This document shows positions 54,201 to 64,000 of a stretch of 64,000 nt of DNA, piece after piece. The notes under the pieces were generated by a model. It worked only from the letters and a program-made list of their open reading frames with translations, was not told the DNA's origin and did no database searches. The DNA lies in NCBI GenBank assembly GCA_021234155.1, contig JAJEKV010000124.1:1118001-1182000 (forward strand). The letters run 5' to 3'. How positions within the stretch are numbered: position 1 is the first letter of the stretch; each line of letters begins with the position of its first letter. A program made the translations under genes and the position numbers. The stretch comes from Isoetes taiwanensis. Lineage: Eukaryota > Streptophyta > Lycopodiopsida > Isoetales > Isoetaceae.

Positions 54201-54620
54201 CCCCTCTCTCCCCCTACTTAGTTTAAAAAAGCATTTCCACAAGATATAATTGATAGACCAAATTGATTAGATGTTGTTCTATTTACTACCGACGATTTCA
54301 CAACTCTTAATTCTAAGAGGTGCAACCAAGATGTGAAATATTACTGGTATACAGCTTTTTGATTAATATAATTTGATCAATGTCATGCTTCCCCTTCTAG
54401 GAATCTTATGATAAAAGGTCTTCTAGATTGGAAATGTCTGAATCTTTTATATGGCTACAGTTTCGTGGTTGTGCAACTTGGTAAGTTCAATGCATTTTTT
54501 CTAATATATGTCCTTTGTATAGATACCAACTTCGTTTGAATATATACAATAGGTGTATAAGTGTGGCGCTATGGTACATAAGTTTATAGCATAAATTCGC
54601 ATAAATTCTTCATTGGACAA
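51231..54620. other. Host DNA without a recognised gene
   Basis: A/T-rich, with only short open frames that resemble nothing I know. A duplicated 'agtaaccagaaacattgctatttt...' theme occurs at 53957 and 54010. Confidence 0.4.
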
Positions 54621-54635
54621 GTATACATTGTGTTG

Positions 54636-55320
54636 CCCTACGGTCCGTGCCACTGCCACTCTCACCGAGACGCGTCGCCCGATTGCCCTTTGGCGGGCCG
54701 GGTCCTAGCATTCTTTGCCGCATTACGCGGCAGGGGGCGCGGCCGGCCCAGTTCGGTGGTGGGTCACCCCGCAGCGGCTCTGAGGGCCTTCCCATGCACA
54801 AAGCGAAGTGGTCCGCCTATGACCGGCCCGACCACGCTCTCCATGTCCGCACAAATCCTCCGGAGGATTTGCCACCCCCCGTCTGTGTCGCGGTAGAGGT
54901 CCCGCTCCCGTCTTTGGTATGGCCACAGCTCACTCACCGGCCCTTTCTCTGCGCATTGTGGGCCTTGCGGAGACGGGGGATTTGACCCCCACAGAGCAGG
55001 CGGCCTCTTTTTTTGCTTAGGAGATGCACATCCATGCCGACGGCATCCTTTTCCGATCTGCGGTGGGAGCAAAGACGTCCCGACCGCCCCGCCATCTCTT
55101 GGTTTGCTTTCAAAATGCTCTTTCCAGTATTTGCCGCCTTGCGACATGGCAATCATTTGAAGGGACCACCTTCTCGATCGCGGGGAAGATTTTACTCGGT
55201 GCGGCTCTGCGGACGGAAAGAGGAATTGTGTCGGGTCCGTGAGGCGCTGCGCAGCGAAATGGGCGGTGTCTGAGGCGGTCGAGCTATCATTAGGGATCAA
55301 TGGCCAACCCGATCCACAGG
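54636..55320. other. GC-rich island of unknown origin
   Basis: About 680 bp of distinctly higher GC than both flanks, with open frames in several phases (up to 178 codons on the minus strand and 112 on the plus strand). Their compositions (Arg, Pro, Gly) follow the GC bias. No domain recognised. It could be retroelement coding sequence, a transferred segment or a methylated repeat. Confidence 0.4.
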
Positions 55321-55468
55321 CGATCTTGGTCTAGCCACAGGTTTTGAGTGATAACGGGGCTTTGTCCCCATGTTTTGTTATAACGAGGCTTCGTCCCCAT
55401 GTTTTGATTGGTTTTGCTTGGGCTTCGCCCATTGTTTGCTCCCCATAGCCCGATTGGGTTCCGTTTCC

Positions 55469-55883
55469 TTCCTTCCTTCCTTCCTTCCCCTTCCTTCCTT
55501 CCTTCCTTCCTTCCTTCCTTCCTTCCTTCCTTCCTTCCTTCCTTCCTTCCTTCCTTCCTTCCTTCCTTCCTTCCTTCCTTCCTTCCTTCCTTCCTTCCTT
55601 CCTTCCTTCCTTCCTTCCTTCCTTCCTTCCCTTCCTTCCTTCCTTCCTTCCTTCCTTCCTTCCTTCCTTCCCTTCCTTCCTTCCTTCCTTCCTTCCTCCT
55701 TCCTTCCTTCCTTCCTTCCTTCCTTCCTTCCTTCCTTCCTTCCTTCCTTCCTTCCTTCCTTCCTTCCTTCCTTCCTTCCTTCCTTCCTTCCTTCCTTCCT
55801 TCCTTCCTTCCTTCCTTCCTTCCTTCCTTCCTTCCTTCCTTCCTTCCTTCCTTCCTTCCTTCCTTCCTTCCTTCCTTCCTTCC
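55469..55883. repeat. (TTCC)n microsatellite, about 415 bp
   Basis: About 100 tandem tetranucleotides with a few interruptions (near 55487, 55629, 55669 and 55697). The long open frames across it (Pro-Ser-Phe-Leu or Lys-Glu-Gly-Arg repeats) are artefacts of the 4-bp period. Confidence 0.97.
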
Positions 55884-55949
55884 TACTACACAATACTTTT
55901 TCGAGCATCACTCCCCCTTCTAGCATCGACCTTCAATGCTAAACTCGAT

Positions 55950-57530
55950 ATGATGTGACATGGCCGCACTCATTGATGGACCATAAGCAAGAGAGTGTCT
56001 TTTGAATGGTTTCTGATGCCATCAAAGACAAATAGGGCTTTTTTATTATATTGTCTAATATTGCAACTATTTTTGTTCACGTCAACAAAATTGCAACTAT
56101 ACTATAACTATAACTCCGTGGTTGGATTTAATACAAGTAGTACACGGCTTGCACATAGCTTTTCATGTCTATGTCTAATAACTCTTCAAGTTTGGTGGTT
56201 CAATCATTTCTTAATGCACACCTTAACAAAATACATTATTGGCACTAGACAAAAGAAATAGTAACAATAAATATGTATAAACTCATGTTTTCCCATCAAA
56301 AACCACATGCTATTTTTCCGAGGGGTGATTACAATAGCCATCCACAATTTTAATTGATCCATGAAATATGAATGGAGTGCTATATATTTTTAGAACATTT
56401 GCACGTTACAAACATTAGTTTCCCAAGGGCCACAGACCGACCATAGAACCCGATTTAAGAAGTGGAACGCATCAGCTGTCTGCTCTAGGCAGGTAGGCCA
56501 CACATCAGAAAAATCAAATTTAAAAAATAGATATCAAACCATTTAGTCCTGTCGAGTTCACATGGATCTAAAGCCCGACAACGTCGGGCACCATAACTAG
56601 TTTGTGTTAGAGTCCCTTGTAGATCATTTGGAAATTAGGATTCCAGATGATTTAGCACTTCGTATCTCTAGTAGAGCCATTCTAGGACCTTTAATCTAGA
56701 TCTTGAACCCTAATCAATGAACCCTAACTGTAAGTTAGATGCATGTGATTAGGATTAGATGTTATTGTCATTATTCATCATGTTATGTGAATGTGATGCT
56801 GGTCGATCATGTTTGCTCCTCTTGTATTGGGAAGGGGGGTAGAGAGCTAGTAGCCATTATTTAGATGATGTTCCTAGCTTAGGCCCCTTAGTCCCTATTA
56901 GATGCGGCCTGTGCATAGGAACCCACCCGACTACGGGGCTATGATGTGACTTAGCACCATACAACGGTGCTAGTGGCAAAGTGGAGGGAGGTCCCTGCTG
57001 AACGCGGCTACTCGGGACCTATAGCGGGCTAGGCCTAGTCACTTTGAGTGGGCCGGGTATAGGTCCGACACCTCCTGGGGCAATGGTGTCGCCCTGCCTC
57101 TCAAGAGTTGCAGATGTCAGCCTGGCTCTTGTTTTGGGGGGTTCAGTCCGGTACAAATCGTGTGTCGCCACGATTCTCTAGCCACCTGTGGAGCCACTAG
57201 ACCCTGGGAAAGGGAGATGCAACCCTTCTTGCCTCATCGGACCGGGGAGATGCAACCCGGAGTAGTCTCGATGGGTGATGCCATGAGATTGCGTATCCGG
57301 CAGGCTATAGTCACGCCAGAGCACGATCTAGCCCGATTGCATAGTATGCACAGGAGGGGCGGATGGAGTGGTCAACCCTAGCCATTGTCGATAGCCAGCC
57401 TCGCCATTGTTATATCTCGGTCTGCTCTATCTTGAGGCCCAGCCATCAGTCAACCTCTCTTATGAGTCTGAACCTGGGTAGGAGCTATTCTGTTTTATGA
57501 TGTATTATTGTCTATGATGGATCTATGGAT
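55950..57530. other. Host DNA, possible retroelement flank
   Basis: No gene recognised. Composition rises from A/T-rich to GC-richer after about 56900, leading into the repeat at 57541. Confidence 0.35.
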
Positions 57531-57540
57531 GGATAGATGG

Positions 57541-57893
57541 ATCTAAGGGCATGTCAGTTAGGAACGTTGCATTTGGTATCAGAGCAGGGCTCGAGTTCGA
57601 GTCTCTATAAAGGCATGTATGACCCCGAATACCGTTGGACGGTAGGTCATGACTTGGGCTTGGACACCATGGGATGGTGTGGTCTATGGTTTGTGATGCT
57701 CGAGGACAAGCATAGTCATAGTGGGAGAGATTGTAACAGACCCATGGGAGATCACTTGAGTAGATCTAGGTGTCGCATTCCCGAGACACTAGCATAAATG
57801 GGTAGAAGCGACTACTCATAAACGTCTAGACGGTTTTGCCTAGTTGGCTAAAGGCATGTCAGTTAGGAACGTTACATTTGATACTACCCTTCG
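57541..57893. repeat. Repeat T, copy 1 (tRNA-like / primer-binding motif)
   Basis: Contains 'ggcatgtcagttaggaacgtt', then 'tttggtatcagagc', which is complementary to the 3' end of plant initiator tRNA-Met and typical of LTR primer-binding sites. A B-box-like 'cgagttcgagtctc' follows. The segment from 'gacccatgggaga' to 'gttaggaacgttaca' repeats the start, giving partial tandem structure. Copies recur at 61664-62090. Confidence 0.6.
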
Positions 57894-58131
57894 AGATAGC
57901 TGATTGTATTGTTATTGCTAGTGCTGATGTTTATGTTTATGCTTCCGCTATTATAGGGGACCCATAGGGGAAGGGCGCACAAGACACCTTCGTGTCCCCT
58001 TCCTGCACCATGGCCATCCCAGGTGTGGGATAGATAGAGGGCCCATGCGGCAGGTGTGCTGGATGGGGGATTTCCTGCGAGATGTACGACGGGGCGTCGT
58101 ATTAGTGGGGAGCGTCACAATGGTATCAGAG
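57732..58131 (+). mobile_element. Possible LTR and primer-binding site of a retrotransposon
   Basis: A segment starting TGTAACAGACCC (57732) and ending GAGCGTCACA (about 58113) is followed by TGGTATCAGAGC (58115-58126). This is the layout of a 5' LTR (TG...CA) plus an initiator-Met primer-binding site. Matching 3' LTR and polyprotein domains were not found in the window. Sequence overlapping the repeat-T body makes the exact left end uncertain. Confidence 0.4.
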
Positions 58132-58856
58132 CAATGATTTTGGTTGACCAATGGTCATGACCCTGAATAGGCAGATTAACTGGCCTAGTTAAGGGATGAA
58201 ATGAGAATTCTGGCCTTGAACTGCGAAAAGTGGGAGAATTGTTTTTTCCCCCCATTAGCAGGGTCATAATTAGATTAAGTATAGTCTAAGTGGTAGAAAT
58301 AAAATAGTCAAAAGAAACCTTCTAGTAAATTGAGCTCAAGTTATTCATGAACCACATTTTTCAAGTGAAAATTGAACGAGAAACCACTCAAGTGGAAGCT
58401 TGAAAGAAAATGGCACGAAGTGACCAATATTTGGCCCAAAAGAAATAGGAAATTTTGAGAAATAGTTAAATGATTAGGGAAAGTACCTTAATTAATAACC
58501 TATAGTTATAATAAATTTACTCTTAAGAAAAGTAGCTCTTAAAATCTATGGAAGTACCTCTACTCCTTAGAAGTTCCCAAATGGTAATTTGAACCTCTCC
58601 TTTATCCTTGTAAGGCGAATTATAAGATAATCTCTGAAGCTACCATACGAGTGTGCACTGAACGAACAGTCTGCAAGATCGACCCAAAGGAGCCGCGAAT
58701 AGACATAATCGACTATTGATAGAGGCAAGAGCTCTCAAAAAGATCACTATCAGAGAGGCCAAGATGTTGGGAGGACCAAATAAGCAGCTAGGAAGGTGGA
58801 AAGCCTCAGCTTGCACCCGATGTTGAAGCACTCGCGGTGGCGGCCTAGGGCAGACG

Positions 58857-59300
58857 ATGAACCTAGCCACTCAAGCTCTTCAGACGAACCGTATTACTCT
58901 TGGAGGAGCAACCGCAGCAGCAGGAAGTGCAGGTGAGGAGCAAGCAGCTGGAGCGAACTCAGCAGTAGGAGCAACCCCAACAGCAGGAAGAGCAGGTGAG
59001 GAACAAGCAGCAAGAGCGACCTCAGCAGTAGGAGCAACCCCAACATCAGGAAGAGCAGGTTAGGAGCAAGCAGTAGGAGCAACCTCGGCAACAAGAGCAA
59101 CCCCAGCAGCAAGAACAACAGCAAGGGGAGCTAGTAATGTGGAAGAAATGGGAGGAAGAGACGTAGGCAAGGGAGAAGCAAACAAAGAGGCATGAACATA
59201 GGCGGAGGGAGAGTGTGGTTATCAGAGAACTACAATCGGACGAACCGGAGGAGGATGAGCCCGAGGAGGAAGAACCGCACCAACAAGAGCGGGGCGCAAG
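58857..59300 (+). pseudogene. Gln/Glu-rich repeat coding remnant
   Basis: A roughly 63-bp minisatellite ('gagcaaccccaacagcaggaagagcaggt...' theme, four or so copies) reads in one frame as Gln/Glu/Arg-rich repeats, broken only by TAG codons in CAG runs (CAG-TAG-GAG). It ends with an acidic stretch (DEPEEDEPEEEEP). It resembles a retrotransposon gag tail or a low-complexity protein. No domain seen. Confidence 0.4.
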
Positions 59301-59654
59301 AGGCTAAAGAAGACGGCCAAGAAGTACAAGATGAGCGATAAGCCATTTAAGCTGAAGCAAGACATCGAGTATGAGAAGTAGAAGGTAGCATATAAGATCT
59401 GTATCCGCCGATGGATCTGACATTATTACCAATACTGCAAGCAGAGTGCCAACGTCTGTCAAGGGCGGCCAACCAGGATCCAAAGCAAGCTTCCACCACC
59501 TCGACCCAACCCTCCGAAGAAGGTCCGCTGTGGACCAAATTCCAAGCACAGTAGAGCTTCTCGGGAGATTTAACATTGCCAACAGTGCACCAATCTGATG
59601 ATTTGGAGGGCCTGTTTCGAGTGTCTACGTTGAAGGATTATACAGGACACATCA

Positions 59655-59803
59655 GGACGGTAAGGTCTCGCCAGAAAGCGGCTGAAGCAGAGCAAACTCA
59701 ACTTTTCGAGGAGGCCAAGACCTGTGCCATTCACGTCAAGAGGATAGCCATTATGCTCAAGGACATGAACTTGGCACAGAAGATTAGAAAAGATAAAATT
59801 TAG
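59655..59803 (+). pseudogene. Histone H3-like C-terminal remnant
   Basis: The plus-strand frame ends with QKAAEAEQTQLFEEAKTCAI then HVKRIAIMLKDMNLAQKIRK and a stop. It aligns without gaps to the alpha-2 to alpha-3 end of histone H3 (LFED-x3-CAIHAKRVTIMPKD-x2-LARRIR), and the stop falls at the same distance after the last helix. Upstream residues (KDYTGHIR) could match the loop before alpha-2 but soon become unrecognisable, and the N-terminal tail and alpha-1 are not found in frame. Divergence is much higher than in canonical H3, so a centromeric H3 variant or an old pseudogene is possible. It lies between repeat-T copies and a SINE-like repeat. Confidence 0.65.
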
Positions 59804-60244
59804 GACTCTTTGCATAAAATTTTGAGCTTGTATGTATATATGTTCCTAGAATTAATGATAGAACCAAAAAAAGGGGTCAGAGTCAAAGTCAACATGGGTC
59901 ATTCCAGCGAAACGCCTCTGCGTTGCGAACGCATACCCTTTTGGCACGGAGTAACCTGCGTCGCCCTTCTTGTACTTAAATTTGTCGGATTGACATGAGT
60001 TAGTTGCTAGATAGCTTAGAATCATGCAAATCTTGCATTCTAGCACTTAAATTTTGTCAAGAATGTTATGTAATAGTCAAGATCGACCCACTCGGATCAC
60101 TTCGTGCCAAACCCCTTTGCATCGAGAACATAGACCCTTTCCCCACAGAGTAACTCGAGTCGGCATTGTTTGCACTTGTACTTGTCAGATTGACATGAAA
60201 TAAATTGGTGGATAGTCTAGAACAGACTAAATCATGCACTCTGG

Positions 60245-60445
60245 CATTTTATATTTTCATACCCAAGGTCACGGGTTCAACGCCTCGTTGCCATGCAATG
60301 TAAAGTTGGTGGGGGAAGGACCCACTTCAGCAATGTAAAGTGGTGGGGGCAGGACCCATCTGGGTGTGTTGTACAGTGTCACATGTCCGATAGGACGCTG
60401 CCTTGTGGCGTGACGTTAAAATCTCTTCTTCTTCTTCTTCTAAAA
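60245..60445 (+). repeat. SINE-like repeat with (TTC)n tail
   Basis: A B-box-like 'acgggttcaacgcc' near 60270, two copies of 'aatgtaaagttggtgggggaaggacccacttcagc' / 'aatgtaaagtggtgggggcaggacccatct', and a terminal 'ctcttcttcttcttcttct'. The arrangement fits a tRNA-headed SINE missing its first part. Confidence 0.55.
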
Positions 60446-61663
60446 ATTAGCTAAAGTGACTCCGCTCGGGTCATATGATGTTGAACAAAAATTTGCCATC
60501 TGCCATGCATCCTAGTGTCTTGTAGCATCCCATTCTAGCTTTGCAATCCATTTGGACCTCATTTTAAAAAAAAATCCCACAGTAGCGAAAATCAAACCTC
60601 CCATAACCCCCCTCATGCCAACCACTTTCGATGCGCCATCGTTTATATTTGAATTATAATCCTTAATTAAATTTAAGCTTTAATTATGTTAGATAATATT
60701 AATAGCCAAGACCCTTAGAGTTAGAACCAAGACCCTTAAGCTAGATAGAGACAACATCTGCATTCATTTTAGCTTAGTTGTCGCTCTTATCTTGCTAAAT
60801 GTCTTCTTGTCTAAATATAGGTAGTATAATCAAACCTTTTTCTTAGAAACCTAGCTAGTTGCCAAGGGCTAGAAATTGTTGTCACACGTTGGTATGATAC
60901 ACCAACACACATTATCAAGTGTCTTCCGCATTGCCTTTGTATCATAGATAATTATCTAGGAATTCATTCTTCTAGGTAATTTAGTCTAACACACCAAGTA
61001 CACCCAGAAAGTAAGTCTCCTTATACCACCCCGTGACAGTAAATAAGTACCCTTCTCAGTGCCTAGTAAAGTGCCAAATGCCAAATGGGTCATTTGGAGT
61101 TAGAGTGGATAAAGGAATAAATATAGAGATTGTAGAGTAAGTTAACATAAATAATTATTAGTATGGTAGTATTAGCTGCCACGTGCACTTTAGGTTAGTC
61201 AAATAGGTCAGGAGAACCTTCGTTGCAGATCCTCGAGGCCTCGACACGGGAGCCACTCGATAACATCAACGAATTGAAAGCAGAGGGCAATCTTATGGAG
61301 GAAACTTTAGCAAATCAAAGGCCAAGATGGTATACAAGGAAGTATGGAAAAAAATTGTGGCTAATATTAGCCAAATGGAAGATTTTTAGACATTTTTGGA
61401 AAAAGTACGGCTAAACTACAAATGAGGAATTTTTTGGAAAAAAGAAAAAAATTGCCAAAAAATCTCAAAGTTGACCTCCCTTACACCAAAGTTTAGCTAA
61501 ACATAAGAAAATAGGAGAGGAAAAAATCTTCCACTTTAGCCAAAACGCTCGAAAGTTTTCCTATGCATTTAGGAATAGATTAGCCACACTTTTTACTAGC
61601 TAATGTAAAATACGAGATTATTCTTGAGATTATGGAATAGAGGTTGCTAATACTATATTAGAT

Positions 61664-62090
61664 GGGACCCATGGGAGACCGTTCGAGTAGATCTGGGTGT
61701 CGCATTCCCGAGACACTGGCATAAATGGATAGAAGCGGCTACTCATAAACGTCTAGACAGTTTTGCCCAGTTGGTTAAGGCATGTCGTTAGGAACGTTAT
61801 ATTTGGTATCAGAATATGGCTCGAGTTCGAGTCTCCATGGGGGCAAGTATGACTCGGAATACTGTTGGACGGTAGGTCATGACTTGGTCTTGGACACCAT
61901 GGGATGGTATGATCTATGGATTGTGATGCTCGAGGACAAGCATAGTCTAGTGGAAGAGATTGTAACGGACCCATGGAAGACCGCTCGAGTAGATCTGGGT
62001 GTCGCATCCCCGAGACACTGGCATAAATGTGTAGAAGCGACTACTCATAAACGTCTAAACGACTTTGCTCAGTTGGTTATTGTTCTCCAA
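61664..62090. repeat. Repeat T, copies 2 and 3
   Basis: 'gacccatgggagaccgttcgagtagatctgggtgtcgcattcccgagacactggcataaatg' at about 61674 and again at about 61968. Between them lie 'ttgcccagttggttaaggcatgtcgttaggaacgtt', 'tttggtatcagaatatgg' and 'cgagttcgagtctcc'. The A-box-like and B-box-like blocks at tRNA spacing suggest a tRNA-related head. Alternatively this is an LTR plus primer-binding site. Confidence 0.6.
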
Positions 62091-64000
62091 CTATTAGATT
62101 TCTATTATTAATATGTTCCTACAGTAAAAAATTTGGCATAGCATAAATGTTTGGCTAAAGGTTATATAAAGGTTCAAACAAAAATAGCCAAACATTCAAA
62201 ACTAGTAATGGAAAATTATTCAACTTTAGCCACCAAACATTCGAAAGTTTTCCTACATATTTTGGGTTCTAGCTAATCTAAAATATGAATTTAGTAATTT
62301 TTTCCCTGTAGGGAAGCCTGATCACAAATAATAAAGGGGAACCTACAGGAAGGACGATTGCGACATAAAAAATAGAATAAGAGTTGCCAAGAGGGCTATG
62401 CAACAGCCAATAGGCATCATGGCACTTAGAAAATTGATCACATTAGAGGAGGACCATCTCCTAGTCAAGGATATTCTACAAGTTCCATATTATCTCGAGG
62501 AAGGGCCCCACATCGATGACTAATGTCACAGCTACCTCACCAACAAGTAGACAACTTCATCGACTTGTGACATCAAGAGTTCTAAAGGATGAGACTGAAC
62601 ATACCTCCTAGGAAGGGCAACTATCGCAGATATATAGGCCCTAATAGTATCAGATTTAGACTTCAAGCAAAGATGCTTTGGCTAAGGAGGTATTACAAGC
62701 CAGCAAGGGTGGGCTGCTCAGGAATAGGAATATGGCGAGACCGCAAGAAACTTCTTCCTCTTCAGCCCCGATACTTCAAAGCAACTACATCAATCTCGAT
62801 AGCACCATCTCAAGATCATAATGATCTTCCACCTTAGAGATTGAAGGTCAAACACCATCAACAAAAGGCACCATGGGGTACAAATACCAACATTACTAAT
62901 TGATCAGTCCCTAAACATGAATGCAAATAGACTTTTCTCAGGAGAAGTTGCATAGTTAAAAGTGGTAAAGCCCTCAACATTATCATCAGCCTTACAACAG
63001 CAACATTTGACCGCCAAGACGGAAAATCGAATTGACAAGGACAATACAACAGTATCGATTCAGGAGTAGAAGAATCATCCTTAAATCTGTAACCTCTAAG
63101 GCAGATGAGTCGACAAGAAAGATTCTATAGAGTGGAGAACATTACCTTCAAGCCTTTGGGATGCGACACCGAGACTTATGTTACCCACTATATCATCAAG
63201 TCCACTAATATGGATAACTTCAATGAAGGTAGTCAACATCAACATTACGGATGAGCAAAGTCAGAATATATTTGACAAAAAAATGCATGGCACATGGATG
63301 ATTATACAACAACTCCAAGGAGATCAGATTTTTCAACAAAATTAGGGATCATCGCCTTGCTTCTCCAACGACTAACGACTACGCCAGCTTTAAACAAGCT
63401 AGAGGACCTATCAGATAGTTGAATATCTTAGAATTATGGGTGATAACATCCATGATGAGATTGAGACGAAATTTCGAGTAGATTTCGAGGATTGGGAAGA
63501 ATAACGTATGGAATACCAAAACTATATACATTGCTGACAGATATCCAACATATCGGAAGCTCTTTGTGAGCTTCATCATCCCGCTAAGCAGGATTCAATA
63601 ATAGGATAACCGTCGACCATGTATATGACGAGTACCTCCACAACATAATAATCCGACCAAATGAAGAGAAGCAACCTAATAAGTCCGACCAACTTCTTAG
63701 ATGGCATCAACTCAAAGGTGGGACTATTTCATGAGGGCAATAATTAAGAAAGGGAAGATCCCAGAGTATATATTAGATCTAAAACAAGAATAATTATTTA
63801 ATTGCATAGTTTTATGTCCAAAGGAAAATGTCATGCCGACAAACCTTGCGACCATAGGATTTATGTAAATAATTCTTTAATCTGTAACCTTGCACCTCCT
63901 GGATGGCGGACATCTTTAAGAGCAAGACTCTCAAGTCTAAATCTAGGCTAGTAAGTATGGCAAGGCTGAGCAATTAGCAGCACCAAAGAAACAAAAGTCA
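62091..64000. other. Host DNA without a recognised gene
   Basis: Broken open frames up to about 80 codons with Arg/Lys-rich composition suggest decayed retroelement coding sequence, but I recognise no reverse transcriptase, integrase or gag motif. Confidence 0.4.

Noticed and set aside
54764-55300. 178-codon minus-strand frame
   Set aside because: Composition follows local GC bias and rival frames exist in other phases; kept only as a GC-rich island.
55370-55942. Long open frames of 170-190 codons on both strands
   Set aside because: They are read-through of a (TTCC)n microsatellite; the peptide is a four-residue repeat forced by the period.

Overview
The window looks like nuclear DNA of a land plant with a large, repeat-rich genome. 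Evidence is spliceosomal GT-AG introns, plant-type gene fragments (galactokinase, PDR-type ABCG transporter, Enhancer-of-zeste, CDPK-like kinase, RME-8/GRV2-like DnaJ protein), plant-style LTR primer-binding sites, LINEs, tRNA-headed SINEs and many hAT-type elements. I cannot name the species. Long intergenic spaces and divergent exons suggest a fern, lycophyte, bryophyte or gymnosperm rather than a compact angiosperm genome.

The outstanding object is a single mobile element at 1235-21253 (about 20.0 kb). It starts CAGGGATAAG, ends CTTATCCCTG-like (CCTATTCCTG), and is bracketed by an identical 8-bp target-site duplication GGTAAGGC (1227-1234 and 21254-21261). The host direct repeat it split resumes exactly on the far side. 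Both ends carry dense arrays of a 16-bp palindromic motif (TTTCGCGTAAGCGAAA and its complement). It encodes its own hAT transposase on the minus strand: BED zinc finger and DUF659-like part at 20568-19496, RNase H-like and dimerisation part at 11801-10309.

Cargo inside the element, left to right: a nested 954-bp hAT-like element (2241-3194); a protein-kinase-like gene (3921-5553); a coiled-coil RING-finger gene (5783-7212); a 2.6-kb array of about ten imperfect hairpins resembling microRNA precursors (7493-10068); the transposase C-terminal half; then, lying between the two transposase halves, a ParB-like plus DNA-methyltransferase-like gene (minus, about 15922-12351) and a DUF7869-type transposase-like gene (plus, 17684-19513). 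These two diverge from a repeat-rich spacer. GC-rich palindromes of the form GATCGCGGCCGCGATC sit in the introns and flanks of this pair and were seen nowhere else in the window. Most of these genes carry single-base frameshifts (often in homopolymers) or in-frame TAG/TAA codons, so this copy is either decayed and moved in trans, or affected by base-calling errors.

Right of the element (21262-64000) is host DNA made of repeats and isolated exon groups. Nearly all exon groups are on the minus strand and truncated: AGTRAP-like membrane protein (23875-24461), an unknown two-exon gene (30856-31322), a CDPK-like remnant (34.3-34.5 kb), RME-8/GRV2-like exons (39.4-40.7 kb), an E(z) SET-domain end (41.25-41.6 kb), PDR transporter pieces in both orientations (45.3-46.5 kb) and galactokinase (48.7-49.5 kb) broken by a 1.9-kb hAT-like insertion (46826-48700). 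A shared repeat motif precedes three of the fragment groups. A LINE insertion with a 17-bp duplication (37941-38785), a nine-copy tRNA-headed SINE array (42.0-45.2 kb), a 415-bp TTCC microsatellite, retrotransposon-like repeats with tRNA-like or primer-binding motifs (57.5-58.2 and 61.7-62.1 kb) and a histone H3-like remnant (59.65-59.80 kb) complete the picture. A PIF/Harbinger transposase remnant lies at the left edge (505-893).
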